This document shows positions 45,737 through 55,750 of a stretch of DNA of 64,000 nt, piece after piece. Under the pieces are notes generated by a model. The model was not told where the DNA came from. It saw nothing but the letters and a program-made list of their open reading frames with translations, and ran no database searches. The stretch comes from an uncultured Chlorobiaceae bacterium (GTDB lineage: Bacteria; Bacteroidota; Chlorobiia; Chlorobiales; Chlorobiaceae), in assembly GCA_903994525.1 (NCBI GenBank), contig CAJEXW010000005.1, forward strand, positions 1 through 64,000. The letters run 5' to 3'. Position 1 is the stretch's first letter, and each line of letters begins with the position of its first letter. Position numbers and translations under genes: made by a program.

Positions 45737-46732
45737 ATGAATTTTGATCAAAAAGGGTTAAAAAAGCGATCCATAACGGTTGCGGAATTTTTTGATACGA
45801 TCGGCGACAAGTACGATATCAAACTGAAGCGACTCAATAGTGTTGATGAGACTAAACGCCGGATTTTCGAGCGTGATCTTCATCGTCCGGGACTTGCTCT
45901 TGCAGGTTTCACCAATCTTTTTACCTACAAACGGGTTCAGATTCTCGGTAATACAGAGACGCGATTTCTCAATCACCTTGATGAGTATGCCAGGAATCTG
46001 GCTTTTCAGAATCTTGTCCGCTTCAAGATGCCCTGCATCATTCTGACCAGTAATAACAAGCTATCACCAAGCTTGCTTGAAATGGCTACCAAAGCGGGTA
46101 TCCCTGTCTACATTACCAGGTGCTCCTCCACCAAAACCATTTACAATATTACTGACTTTCTCGATGACCATTTTTCGCTTTATCAGCAGTATCATGGCTC
46201 AATGGTTGATGTGTACGGCGTTGGTGTTTTGCTGACCGGAAAAAGTGGGCTCGGGAAATCCGAGATTGCTCTTGATCTCATTGAACGAGGCCATGGGCTT
46301 GTTGCTGATGATGTGGTGGTTATTCGCCGGAAAGGGGAGTCGATGGCGCTCTCAGCAAAAAGAAACAATATTATCGACCATTTTATGGAGATTCGGGGTC
46401 TTGGCGTGGTCGATGTGAAGGCCAATTTTGGAATCCGGGCCATCCGGGAGGTAAAGGAGGTGCAGGTTGTTGTTGAACTCCTGGAATGGAACAAGGAGAT
46501 AGCGTATGAACGACTTGGTCTGGATCTTAAGTCTACCAGGATTCTTGGTGTAGAAGTTCCACAGGTCGAGCTGCCCATCTTTCCTGGAAAAAATATTACA
46601 GTTATCATCGAAGTTGTTGCTCTTAATTTTCTCTTGAAGCGATACTCTAATTATGTTGCTGCCGAAGCGTTGACCAAAAGAATAAATAACGTAATCAATA
46701 GCGACAATACAGAGGAGGAGACTCATGATTGA
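45737..46732 (+). CDS. hprK: HPr(Ser) kinase/phosphorylase
   Basis: The 331-residue protein has the N-terminal DRTGG-like domain and a C-terminal kinase/phosphorylase domain with Walker A GKSGLGKS at residues 168-175, DDVV near 191 and the signature MEIRGLGVVDV near 217. HprK phosphorylates a serine of HPr to control carbon use or virulence-like programmes. No PTS enzyme or HPr gene is in this window. I use the ATG at 45737. It overlaps the ABC substrate-binding gene at 46725 by 8 bases. Confidence 0.93.
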   Translation: MNFDQKGLKKRSITVAEFFDTIGDKYDIKLKRLNSVDETKRRIFERDLHRPGLALAGFTNLFTYKRVQILGNTETRFLNHLDEYARNLAFQNLVRFKMPCIILTSNNKLSPSLLEMATKAGIPVYITRCSSTKTIYNITDFLDDHFSLYQQYHGSMVDVYGVGVLLTGKSGLGKSEIALDLIERGHGLVADDVVVIRRKGESMALSAKRNNIIDHFMEIRGLGVVDVKANFGIRAIREVKEVQVVVELLEWNKEIAYERLGLDLKSTRILGVEVPQVELPIFPGKNITVIIEVVALNFLLKRYSNYVAAEALTKRINNVINSDNTEEETHD

Positions 46733-48515
46733 GCAGGGCAAGTGGTTTTCTCCGCCAGGCAGCTCTCTGTACAGCCTTTTTTTGCTTACGGTGTTGATGG
46801 CGCTCTCCTCCTGTGGGGTGAAGAGTGGTGGAGATAGCAAGGCTCGTACAGCGATGGACTCCACGCTCGTCATTGCAATGCTTGGTGATGCTGATTATCT
46901 CAATCCCGTGCTTGGGAGCACTGTTACCTCAAGCAATATTATCGGTCTTGTCTATCCATCTCTTTTACAGAGTGAGTTTGATACTGAAACAGGGTTGATG
47001 AATTATATTGCTCTTGAAAAGAAACTTCGGAAAACGACATCCGGACAGGCGCAGAAAACACCGAAAGGGGCGATTGCCAGGAGCTGGAGTTTCTCTGCCG
47101 ATCATAAGACACTCACCTACACGCTCCGAAACGATGCCTTCTGGAATGATGGCAAGCCTGTCGTGTCGGGTGATTTCAAGTTTACCTACAGGTTGTATGG
47201 TAATCCCGTTGTTGCCAGCGCCCGTCAGCAGTATCTTGCTGAGCTTGTAGGTGCCGACAAAGGGCAGGTTGATTTCGACAAAGCCATTGAAACCCCAAAT
47301 CCTGCAACGCTGGTGTTCAGATTTTACAAACCGGTGCCGGAGCATCTTGCACTGTTTCATACCTCGCTGACCCCTCTTCCTGCACACCGATGGAAAAATG
47401 TAAAGCCGGAGGAGTTTCGCAACGCACCTCTCAATATCACCCCGCTCGGCGCTGGCCCTTATCTGTTGAAGAGCTGGAAGCAGCAGCAGGAGCTGGTTCT
47501 GGCTTCAAGCCCGAAGTCAACTCTTCCCAAGCCGGGAAATATTCCGTTGATCACCTTCCGGGTGGTGCCCGATTACACGGTACGCCTGACGCAGCTTCAG
47601 ACTGGCGCAGTAGATGTGGTTGAAAACATCAAGCCCGAAGATTTTACTGCTCTTCTCAAAGAAAACAGTGGTATCGACGTAAAAACGGTTGGTCTCAGGG
47701 TGTACGATTATGTCGGCTGGTCCAATATCGACCAGAAAGAGTATCACAAAAGCGGCAAAGTGATTCCCCACCCACTTTTTGGTTCTGCCAGGGTGCGTCT
47801 TGCCCTCACGAGTGCCATTGATCGCGAATCAATTATTGATGGCTATCTTAAAGAATATGGTGTGATCTGTAATACCGACATCTCACCATCACTGAAATGG
47901 GCCTATAACGAGCGTCTTACGCCTCATGGTTTTGATGCGGCCAGAGCAACAGCGTTGCTTAAGGCAGAGGGTTGGCTTCCGGGATCGGATGGCATTCTGC
48001 AAAAACAGGGCAGACGGTTCAGTTTTGTGCTCTATACCAATTCAGGTAATGCCCGTAGAAACTATGCGAGTGTTATTATTCAGCAGAATTTGCGCTCAAT
48101 CGGCATTGAGTGCAAGCTGGATGTCCAGGAATCCAATGTCTTTTTTGAAAACCTTCATCAACGCAAGCTTGATGCCTGGATGGCTGGCTGGGCTATTGGG
48201 CTGGAGATAGATCCGCTGGATGTGTGGGGTTCAGATCTCAACAAAAGCCGTTTTAACTTTACCGGCTACCAGAATCCACGTCTTGATCAACTCTGTGAGC
48301 TGGCAAAGCAGAAGATGGATCCAACCGGAGCAAAACCTTACTGGCTGGAGTATCAGGAGATTCTTCATCGCGATCAGCCGGTAACGTTCCTTTATTGGAT
48401 GAAGGAGACCCAGGGGTTCAGTAAGAGAATTGAGGGAGAGGAGCTTAATATCGCTGGCTCTTTTTATAATATTGATGACTGGAGGCTGCGCCCTTCCGCC
48501 AACATTGCGCAGTAA
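46725..48515 (+). CDS. peptide ABC transporter substrate-binding lipoprotein (SBP_bac_5)
   Basis: A 596-residue family-5 binding protein. The signal peptide ends in LSSC, giving a lipid-modified Cys30. Family blocks are GDADYLNPVLG near residue 47, KTLTYTLRNDAFWNDGKPVVSGDF near 125-148 and LALTSAIDRESIIDGYL near 360. It binds di- or oligopeptides (or other ligands) and delivers them to the DppB-like permease encoded six bases downstream. It overlaps hprK, so the pair may be expressed together. Confidence 0.92.
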   Translation: MIEQGKWFSPPGSSLYSLFLLTVLMALSSCGVKSGGDSKARTAMDSTLVIAMLGDADYLNPVLGSTVTSSNIIGLVYPSLLQSEFDTETGLMNYIALEKKLRKTTSGQAQKTPKGAIARSWSFSADHKTLTYTLRNDAFWNDGKPVVSGDFKFTYRLYGNPVVASARQQYLAELVGADKGQVDFDKAIETPNPATLVFRFYKPVPEHLALFHTSLTPLPAHRWKNVKPEEFRNAPLNITPLGAGPYLLKSWKQQQELVLASSPKSTLPKPGNIPLITFRVVPDYTVRLTQLQTGAVDVVENIKPEDFTALLKENSGIDVKTVGLRVYDYVGWSNIDQKEYHKSGKVIPHPLFGSARVRLALTSAIDRESIIDGYLKEYGVICNTDISPSLKWAYNERLTPHGFDAARATALLKAEGWLPGSDGILQKQGRRFSFVLYTNSGNARRNYASVIIQQNLRSIGIECKLDVQESNVFFENLHQRKLDAWMAGWAIGLEIDPLDVWGSDLNKSRFNFTGYQNPRLDQLCELAKQKMDPTGAKPYWLEYQEILHRDQPVTFLYWMKETQGFSKRIEGEELNIAGSFYNIDDWRLRPSANIAQ

Positions 48516-48521
48516 AATGTT

Positions 48522-49487
48522 ATGCTGAGATATATTTTTAAACGGTTACTGATTGCCATACCACTGATTTTCGGGGTGTTGACCCTCACCTTTTTTATCA
48601 TCAGGCTTGCTCCGGGTGATCCGGCAGCTTTTTTTATTCAGCCAGGGATAAGCCCCAATGTTGCCGAGCAGATCAGGGCGCAGTATGGTCTCAATGACCC
48701 GCTGCCGGTTCAGTATGTCAAGTGGCTTGGCAATGTACTACAAGGGGATTTCGGGCGCAGTTTCAGCCGGGCACAGCAACCGGTTGTTGAGGTGATTGCC
48801 AGCGCACTGCCTATCACCATCACCATTGCCTTGCTGACGCTTGTTGCCAACTTTACGTTTGGCATTCTTATCGGCATTATTTCCGCCGTTCGCCAGAACA
48901 GCCTTATAGACCGTTTGTTAACTGTGACGGCCCTCTTTTTTTATTCGATGCCGGAGTTCTGGTTTGCCTTGATGATGATTATTCTTTTTGCCTTGAAGTT
49001 CCCCCTTTTCCCAACGTCAGGGCTGAACGAAATTGGGGCGGAGGGTTTTGGCCCTCTTGGTTTTGTGCTTGACCGAATTTGGCATCTTATCTTACCCGTC
49101 ACCGTGCTCAGTATTAACGGGGCGGCAGGTATTGCACGCTATGTCAGGGGGAGCATGCTTGAGGTTATCCGGCAGGACTATATTCGTACCGCACGGGCAA
49201 AGGGTTTGCCAGAGAACCTGGTGATTTTCCGCCACGCTCTTCGCAACGCACTGCTTCCGGTAATAACCATTATGGGCAGTTCACTTCCTTTTATTTTCAG
49301 CGGTGCCCTTTTTATTGAGGTAATTTTTGCATTTCCCGGGATGGGCAGAGTAACAGTGGAGGCTATTTTTTCCCGGGATTATCCACTGATTATTGCCAAC
49401 ACCTTTATTTCTGGCTCTCTGATTGTGCTGGGCAATCTTTTTGCTGACGTGCTTTATGCAGTTGCAGATCCCAGAATAAAACTTTGA
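48522..49487 (+). CDS. peptide ABC transporter permease (DppB/OppB type)
   Basis: A 321-residue six-helix permease with the LAPGDPAAFF opening near residue 30 and the GALFIEVIFAFPGMGR cytoplasmic-loop motif near 265. The DppC partner and the two ATPases are not next to it; one ATPase of the right type is at 32313. It is 6 bases after the binding-protein stop and 31 bases before ruvB. Confidence 0.92.
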   Translation: MLRYIFKRLLIAIPLIFGVLTLTFFIIRLAPGDPAAFFIQPGISPNVAEQIRAQYGLNDPLPVQYVKWLGNVLQGDFGRSFSRAQQPVVEVIASALPITITIALLTLVANFTFGILIGIISAVRQNSLIDRLLTVTALFFYSMPEFWFALMMIILFALKFPLFPTSGLNEIGAEGFGPLGFVLDRIWHLILPVTVLSINGAAGIARYVRGSMLEVIRQDYIRTARAKGLPENLVIFRHALRNALLPVITIMGSSLPFIFSGALFIEVIFAFPGMGRVTVEAIFSRDYPLIIANTFISGSLIVLGNLFADVLYAVADPRIKL

Positions 49488-49518
49488 GCGACCGTTCAAC
49501 CTGTAATCTCTTGCCTGT

Positions 49519-50553
49519 TTGAGAATAGAATTGCTGAATACACCACCTGATGCGGTCGAGTCAAGGATTGATGAACAGATACGGCCAATACGAATGGAGG
49601 ATTTTGCGGGGCAGCAACGGCTGACTGACAACCTCAAAGTATTCATCTCTGCGGCCCGGATGCGGGGTGATGCGCTTGATCATGTGTTGTTATCCGGTCC
49701 GCCAGGCTTGGGCAAGACCACGCTTGCCTATATTATCGCTTCCGAGATGGGAAGCAGTATCAAGGCCACTTCGGGGCCACTGCTCGACAAGGCAGGCAAT
49801 CTTGCAGGGCTGTTGACAGGTTTACAGAAGGGGGATGTGCTTTTTATCGACGAAATTCACCGCATGCCGCCAACGGTTGAGGAGTACCTTTACTCGGCAA
49901 TGGAGGATTTTCGGATAGATATCATGCTCGACAGCGGCCCCTCCGCAAGGGCGGTGCAGTTGCGTATTGAACCCTTCACCCTTGTTGGTGCTACCACCAG
50001 GTCGGGCTTGTTGACCTCTCCTCTCAGGGCACGATTCGGTATCAACAGTCGCTTTGACTATTATGAACCCGAACTTCTTGAGCGGATCATTATCAGGGCA
50101 TCGGCTATTTTAGGCATTGGTGTTGACACTGCGGCGGCAACTGAAATTGCCGGACGATCAAGAGGGACTCCCCGTATAGCCAACAGGCTGCTCAGGCGGG
50201 CCAGAGATTTTGCGCAGGTTGATGGTGTTGCCACAATCAGCAAGGCCGTTGCCATGAAAACTCTTGATTGTCTTGAAATTGATGAAGAGGGGCTGGATGA
50301 GATGGATAAAAAAATTATGGAGACCATTGTCAATAAATTTAACGGTGGCCCTGTCGGTATAGCCTCTCTTGCTGTCTCGGTTGGTGAAGAGCGTGATACC
50401 ATTGAAGAGGTCTATGAGCCATACCTTATCCAGGCAGGTTATTTAACCAGGACGACCAGAGGACGAGTTGCTACTCGCCAGGCATTTATCCGTTTTTCAA
50501 CCGCATCTGATACCCATGACTATCCCTTGTTCGATGCACAGCCGGATCAGTAA
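49519..50553 (+). CDS. ruvB: Holliday junction branch-migration ATPase RuvB
   Basis: The 344-residue AAA+ motor has Walker A GPPGLGKTTLAYIIA near residue 59, the DEIHRM Walker B near 114, sensor 1 GATTRSGLLTSPLRARFG near 155 and a C-terminal winged helix ending TTRGRVATRQAF. The frame begins with a TTG at 49519, giving RIELLNTPPDAVE. RuvA is not adjacent and RuvC is at 13521, so the genes are split. A TPR gene overlaps its last 20 bases. Confidence 0.96.
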   Translation: MRIELLNTPPDAVESRIDEQIRPIRMEDFAGQQRLTDNLKVFISAARMRGDALDHVLLSGPPGLGKTTLAYIIASEMGSSIKATSGPLLDKAGNLAGLLTGLQKGDVLFIDEIHRMPPTVEEYLYSAMEDFRIDIMLDSGPSARAVQLRIEPFTLVGATTRSGLLTSPLRARFGINSRFDYYEPELLERIIIRASAILGIGVDTAAATEIAGRSRGTPRIANRLLRRARDFAQVDGVATISKAVAMKTLDCLEIDEEGLDEMDKKIMETIVNKFNGGPVGIASLAVSVGEERDTIEEVYEPYLIQAGYLTRTTRGRVATRQAFIRFSTASDTHDYPLFDAQPDQ

Positions 50554-51826
50554 GATATGTATTTTTTTCTCCGCTGTTTTTCTCTCTCATCTTCTCTCCT
50601 TGCCACTGCTTGCCAATGGTACAGGCCGGTACGACTCTGTCGCTGATGATCATCGCCGAGAATTTGTTGCTGCGCTCTTGCAGAGTGCTAAAGGAGACAA
50701 TCAGAACGCCGTTGAGCGCTATGCCAAGTTGTTGATGACTGATCCCGATAATGCTGCGCTCCACTATGCTCTTTCAAGAGCTTACATCGCTCTTGGAAGT
50801 ATCGATTCGGCCCGAGTACATAGCGAAAAAAGTGTTCAGCTTAATCCTGACAATAAATATTATGTCACCTTGCTTGGGGGGATATCCCATCAGATGAATA
50901 ATTACAGGCAAGCTGCCGATCGTTATCGTCAACTTGCCACTCTTGAGCATGGAGCAGGGAAAGAGAGGCTGCTTTTTACCCTTGGCCAGCTTTATCTCCA
51001 GACGGCCCAGTATGATCTCGCCATCAAGACCTTCAGAGAGTTGCTGCAAGACAACCCTCGTGCGCTCTCAGCATGGCTTATGCTTTTTGAAAGCGCAGTG
51101 CAGTCGGGCAACATTGCGGCATATCGTCAGGATCTGGCACAATTTTATACAGGCACCCATGCAACTCTCGATCAAAAAATAGAGTTGGCGCGGCTGTTTG
51201 TGGTTCGAGCCACCAAAGAGAGTGCTTATGTTGAGCCAGCAAATCTGATGATTACAGCTATTCAAAAGCATCACTCCGGAAATCCGCGATTAACCCTGAC
51301 ACTTCAGGTTTTGGAGGGAGAACTTCTTTTTCAGACAGGCAATACCAAAAAGGCTCTGTTTCTGCTTGAAAAAGTGGTTCGCTCAAAGAATTCTATAAAG
51401 GAGAAGTGGCTCTATTTGCAGGCGAACAGTACCCTTGCCCTCTGTTATGATAAATTGGGACAGTATCGCAAATGTATTCGTCTCTACGAGAGTATTCTTC
51501 GTGTCGAGCCCGATAACATTCTGATGATGAACAATCTTGCCTATATTTTTGCTGGTCAGGGCAGATCGCTTTCCCGAGCCAGAGAGCTTGCAACAAAAGC
51601 GGTTACCCGTGAGCCTGGCAACTCAAGTTATCTCGACACGCTTGGATGGGTGCTTTTTAAAATGGGCAGGTATCAAGAGTCAAGAGAGTTCCTTGAAAAA
51701 GCAGGAAGGCTCAATTCAGGAGAGGTTGAAATCCTTGATCATCTCAGTGCCGTGTACGAAAAGCTTGGCAACAGCCAGAAGGCAGGTGAGATTCTGGAGC
51801 GGGCCAAAAAGCTCAAAAGCAAATAA
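50534..51826 (+). CDS. exported tetratricopeptide-repeat protein
   Basis: A 430-residue TPR protein: signal peptide over about residues 1-27 (KICIFFSAVFLSHLLSLPLL), then about eight TPR-like repeats, for example MTDPDNAALHYALSRAYIAL, LEPDN-type and EPGNSSYLDTLGWVLFKMGRY near the end. It lacks any catalytic domain and is probably a periplasmic scaffold. I start at the ATG at 50534, which overlaps the end of ruvB; the frame is open 22 codons further upstream. Confidence 0.83.
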   Translation: MHSRISKICIFFSAVFLSHLLSLPLLANGTGRYDSVADDHRREFVAALLQSAKGDNQNAVERYAKLLMTDPDNAALHYALSRAYIALGSIDSARVHSEKSVQLNPDNKYYVTLLGGISHQMNNYRQAADRYRQLATLEHGAGKERLLFTLGQLYLQTAQYDLAIKTFRELLQDNPRALSAWLMLFESAVQSGNIAAYRQDLAQFYTGTHATLDQKIELARLFVVRATKESAYVEPANLMITAIQKHHSGNPRLTLTLQVLEGELLFQTGNTKKALFLLEKVVRSKNSIKEKWLYLQANSTLALCYDKLGQYRKCIRLYESILRVEPDNILMMNNLAYIFAGQGRSLSRARELATKAVTREPGNSSYLDTLGWVLFKMGRYQESREFLEKAGRLNSGEVEILDHLSAVYEKLGNSQKAGEILERAKKLKSK

Positions 51827-51839
51827 AAGCCAAGTCAGA

Positions 51840-51890
51840 AAAAAGGGAAGGCCACTTTCGCTGCGTAATAAAGCGAAAGTGGCCTTCGAA
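51840..51890 (-). terminator. intrinsic terminator downstream of nifJ
   Basis: A 16-base perfect stem (51847-51862 with 51872-51887) and a 9-base loop. On the minus strand it is followed by CCTTTTTTCTG, so it serves the nifJ transcript; the plus side has no T-run. Confidence 0.85.
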
Positions 51891-51913
51891 TTGTGCGGGT
51901 GCCGCGAGAGCGT

Positions 51914-54900
51914 CTACTTCAGCTCATCGAAATGGCGTGCAGCCAGATATTCATAGTGTGCCCAACGCGCATCCACCTCTTTCTGGATGGCCTCATAGTA
52001 GCCCTCAGCAAGAGCTTTATGGCTCTTTTTGAGCATTCTGAAGCGATTCTCCATATCGAGGAACTGTGCAACCGGAATTTTTGGCTTTTTCGAGTCAAGA
52101 ATCAACGGGTTTTTGCCCTCCAGTAACAGTTGAGGGTTATAGCGATAGAGAATCCAGTGACCTGAGTCAACCGCTGCCTTCTGATTGTCAAGAGCGGTAG
52201 CCATGTTGATGCCCTGCGCAATACAGTGCGAGTAGGCTATAATAATCGACGGCCCGTCGTAGGCCTCTGCCTCAAGGAATGCTTTCAGTGTCTGTTCATC
52301 TCTGGCACCAAACGCCACCGACGCGACGTAGGCATTACCATAGCTCATCGAAATCATGCCAAGATCCTTCTTTGTTACGGTCCGTCCCGCCGTTGAGAAC
52401 TTTGCCACGGCAGCTTTTGGTGTGGCCTTTGATGCCTGCCCACCGGTGTTGGAGTAGACCTCTGTGTCGAGCACAAGAAGATTGACATTCTTATCGCCAG
52501 CCGTTACGTGGTCAACGCCACCATAGCCGATATCGTAGGCCCATCCATCGCCGCCGACACCCCAGACACTCTTCTTGACCAGCATATCTGCCAGTGAAAG
52601 CAGGTTACGTGCATCAGAAGAGGTTATCGGCACCAGCTTCTCTTTTAACAGAGCGACACGCGCTCTCTGCGCTGCAATTTCAACCTCATTGGTTTCATGT
52701 GCTTCAAGAATCTCCTTGACCAGAGTTTCTCCGACCTCTGAGGCCACTCTCTTCAGGAGCTCACCGGCATACTCCCGCTGCTTGTCAATAGATATTCTGA
52801 ACCCGAGTGAAAACTCTGCTGCATCTTCAAACAGAGAGTTGGACCACGCCGGACCGCGACCACAGGAGTTGGTGGTGTAAGGAGTCGTCGGAAGGTTGCC
52901 ACCATAGATTGATGAGCAGCCTGTGGCGTTTCCGATGACCAGGCGATCGCCGAACAACTGGGTCAAGAGCTTGACGTAGGGGGTTTCACCGCAGCCGGTG
53001 CAGGCTCCGGAAAACTCGAAGAGTGGCTGCTGAAGCTGCTGCTCCTTGATCAGCCGGGTGTTGATTTTGCTGCGATCATATTCAGGTATTGAAAGATAGA
53101 ACTCCCAGTTTTCAGCTTCTGATTTGCGCAGAGGCAACTGCGGGCTCATGACCAGCGCTTTTGCGCCGCTGCTCTTATCCTTGCCGGGGCATATCCGCGC
53201 ACAAATTTCACAGCCGGTGCAATCTTCAGGGGCAATCTGTATCGTGTAGCGCATCCCATCCCAGCTTGTCCCTTTGGCCGCAGTGCTTTTGAAGGTGGCT
53301 GGCGCATCTGCCAGATTCTCGGGAGCATAAACCTTGGCGCGGATGGCTGCATGAGGACAGACAAAAGCGCATTTTGCGCACTGGATACATGCTGAAGGTT
53401 CCCAGACAGGGATTTCATCAGCCAGATTGCGTTTTTCAAATTTTGCAGTGCCGGTCGGGTAGGTACCATCTGCCGGAAAGTCACTGACGGGAATGTTGTC
53501 GCCATCGCCGGCAATGATTCTCGCCAGGACGTTGCTGACAAATGCAGGCGCATTGCCAACCACCGTTGGCCTCAGCTCCTTGATACTGTCAGCCGTCGAA
53601 CCGAGAGTGACCTGATGCAGATTGGAGAGAGTTTTGTCGACCGCCTGAATATTCTGGTTCACCACCTCATCACCTTTCTTGCCGTACGTATGCTTTATGG
53701 CGCTCTTGATCTTTTCTACAGCCTCCTCACGGGGCAGCACACCGGATATGGCGAAAAAGCAGGCCTGCATGATGGTGTTGATGCGCTGGCCCATTCCGCT
53801 GGTGTGAGCAACCTTGTAGGCATCTATGGTATAGAGTTTTGCCTCTTTGCTGATCAGATGTTGCTGTACAATCTTTGGCAGTTTTTCCCAAAGTTCATCA
53901 GCCGCATAAGGAGAATTTAACAGCAGCGTTCCCCCTTTTCGGAGATTTTTAACCAGATCGAGCATTTCGAGGAAGATCCAGTGGTGGCAGCCGATAAACT
54001 GAGCCTCGGTTACAAGATAGGCCGAACGAATCTGTTCCGGCCCAAATCGCAGATGCGACGTGGTGATAGAACCTGATTTTTTGGAGTCGTAGACAAAATA
54101 ACCCTGGGCAAAATTATCGGTGTTTTCACCAATAATCTTGATACTGTTCTTGTTTGCGCCCACTGTACCATCCGATCCAAGGCCGTAGAAGAGAGCCCTG
54201 AACATCTCATCCGCTTCAATAGCAAAGGAGGGATCGTAGTCGAGACTGGTGTTGGTGACATTGTCGTTGATGCCAACGGTGAAGTGATTTTTGGGTTTTA
54301 CCGTTGCGAGGTTGTCGAACACCGCTTTCACCATCGCCGGAGTGAACTCCTTTGATGAGAGGCCGTATCGACCGCCAATAATGGTTGGCACCGATTTCAG
54401 CAGGCCATTCTGCACCGCCTCATGCAGCGCATTGACGGTGTCGAGGTAGAGTGGCTCGCCTGCGCTGCCGGGCTCCTTGACACGGTCAAGCACCGCAACA
54501 GAAGTAACCGAGGCTGGAAATGCCTTGACAAAACGATCAACATCAAAAGGACGGAAGAGACGGGGATGGATAACCCCCACCTTTTCCCCCTGTTTATTGA
54601 GATATTCCATGGTTTCACGTGCTGTTTCAACACCTGAACCCATCAGGACGATGACCCGTGTTGCATCGGGAGCGCCATAGTATTCGTAAAGCTTATAGTG
54701 CCGTCCGGTCAGCTCGCCAAATTTGGCCATTGCTTTTTCGGTAATCTCAGGGCAGGCATTGTAGTAGCCATTGACGGTCTCTCTCGCCTGGAAATAGACA
54801 TCAGGGTTCTGGGATGTTCCGCGAAGCACCGGTGCATCAGGGCTAAGACGGCGATCGCGGTGAGCGATGACCAGATCGTCGTTGACCATCTCCTTGATAA

Positions 54901-55504
54901 TCGTGTCGGGGATCACCTCGATTTTGGAAATTTCGTGTGAGGTTCTGAAGCCGTCGAAGAAGTGGAGAAAAGGCACTCTCGACTCAAGCGTTGCAGCCGA
55001 GGTAATGAGAGCCATATCCATCACCTCCTGCACTGAGCTTGATGCCAGCAATGCAAAGCCTGTGCCCCTCACCGACATGACATCGCTGTGGTCGCCGAAG
55101 ATCGAGAGTCCCTGTGCGGCAAGTGCACGGGCCGAGACGTGAATGGCGCAGGGGGTCAATTCACCTGCAATCTTGTACATGGTCGGAATCATGAGCAGCA
55201 AGCCCTGTGATGCCGTAAAAGTCGTGGTCAGAGCGCCAGTCTGCAACGCTCCGTGAACGGCCGCCGCTGCGCCAGCTTCACTCTGCAATTCATCAACTTT
55301 CGGTACGGTTCCCCAAATGTTTTTTTTCCCCTCGGCAGACCACATCTCCGAATACTCACCCATCGGTGATGCCGGGGTAATGGGATAGACACAAATTACT
55401 TCACTGGTGCGATAAGAGATATGAGCTAACGCTTCATTTCCCTCCATAGTTTTAAAAGTGCGGGTCATACGGGCAGTCACCTGATTTGTATTGATGAAAG
55501 GCAT
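51914..55504 (-). CDS. nifJ: pyruvate:ferredoxin (flavodoxin) oxidoreductase
   Basis: A 1196-residue single-chain PFOR. TPP-pyrimidine domain with YRTSEVICVYPITPASPMGEY near residues 31-51; two 4Fe-4S motifs, CIQCAKCAFVC near 705 and CTGCEICARIC near 760; a further cluster-associated CxxC in SGACTGCG near 830; the TPP-binding GDGWAYDIGYGGVDH near 990. In green sulfur bacteria it works as pyruvate synthase, fixing CO2 onto acetyl-CoA with reduced ferredoxin. Length is normal. It is divergent from rlmB. Confidence 0.98.
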   Translation of the reverse strand: MPFINTNQVTARMTRTFKTMEGNEALAHISYRTSEVICVYPITPASPMGEYSEMWSAEGKKNIWGTVPKVDELQSEAGAAAAVHGALQTGALTTTFTASQGLLLMIPTMYKIAGELTPCAIHVSARALAAQGLSIFGDHSDVMSVRGTGFALLASSSVQEVMDMALITSAATLESRVPFLHFFDGFRTSHEISKIEVIPDTIIKEMVNDDLVIAHRDRRLSPDAPVLRGTSQNPDVYFQARETVNGYYNACPEITEKAMAKFGELTGRHYKLYEYYGAPDATRVIVLMGSGVETARETMEYLNKQGEKVGVIHPRLFRPFDVDRFVKAFPASVTSVAVLDRVKEPGSAGEPLYLDTVNALHEAVQNGLLKSVPTIIGGRYGLSSKEFTPAMVKAVFDNLATVKPKNHFTVGINDNVTNTSLDYDPSFAIEADEMFRALFYGLGSDGTVGANKNSIKIIGENTDNFAQGYFVYDSKKSGSITTSHLRFGPEQIRSAYLVTEAQFIGCHHWIFLEMLDLVKNLRKGGTLLLNSPYAADELWEKLPKIVQQHLISKEAKLYTIDAYKVAHTSGMGQRINTIMQACFFAISGVLPREEAVEKIKSAIKHTYGKKGDEVVNQNIQAVDKTLSNLHQVTLGSTADSIKELRPTVVGNAPAFVSNVLARIIAGDGDNIPVSDFPADGTYPTGTAKFEKRNLADEIPVWEPSACIQCAKCAFVCPHAAIRAKVYAPENLADAPATFKSTAAKGTSWDGMRYTIQIAPEDCTGCEICARICPGKDKSSGAKALVMSPQLPLRKSEAENWEFYLSIPEYDRSKINTRLIKEQQLQQPLFEFSGACTGCGETPYVKLLTQLFGDRLVIGNATGCSSIYGGNLPTTPYTTNSCGRGPAWSNSLFEDAAEFSLGFRISIDKQREYAGELLKRVASEVGETLVKEILEAHETNEVEIAAQRARVALLKEKLVPITSSDARNLLSLADMLVKKSVWGVGGDGWAYDIGYGGVDHVTAGDKNVNLLVLDTEVYSNTGGQASKATPKAAVAKFSTAGRTVTKKDLGMISMSYGNAYVASVAFGARDEQTLKAFLEAEAYDGPSIIIAYSHCIAQGINMATALDNQKAAVDSGHWILYRYNPQLLLEGKNPLILDSKKPKIPVAQFLDMENRFRMLKKSHKALAEGYYEAIQKEVDARWAHYEYLAARHFDELK

Positions 55505-55750
55505 GCGTAAGTGTGCAGTGTACTGGCGTGCAGGCCATCAACCAACAGCAAGCGTCGCTTGATAAGAAAACAGGCCAATGTGTCGAGAAAGATATTAAAA
55601 AAAATGATTTTTGATAAATTTAATTAGATTCCGGTTTTTCCCGTTGAGAGGCCCTCCGGTGGTCGGGGCAGTTCATTTTGCATTGTCCTGGTTAGACCTG
55701 CTCTTTCGTTTACTTTATCAACACACCTATTCCAGGACAAGAGGTTTATC

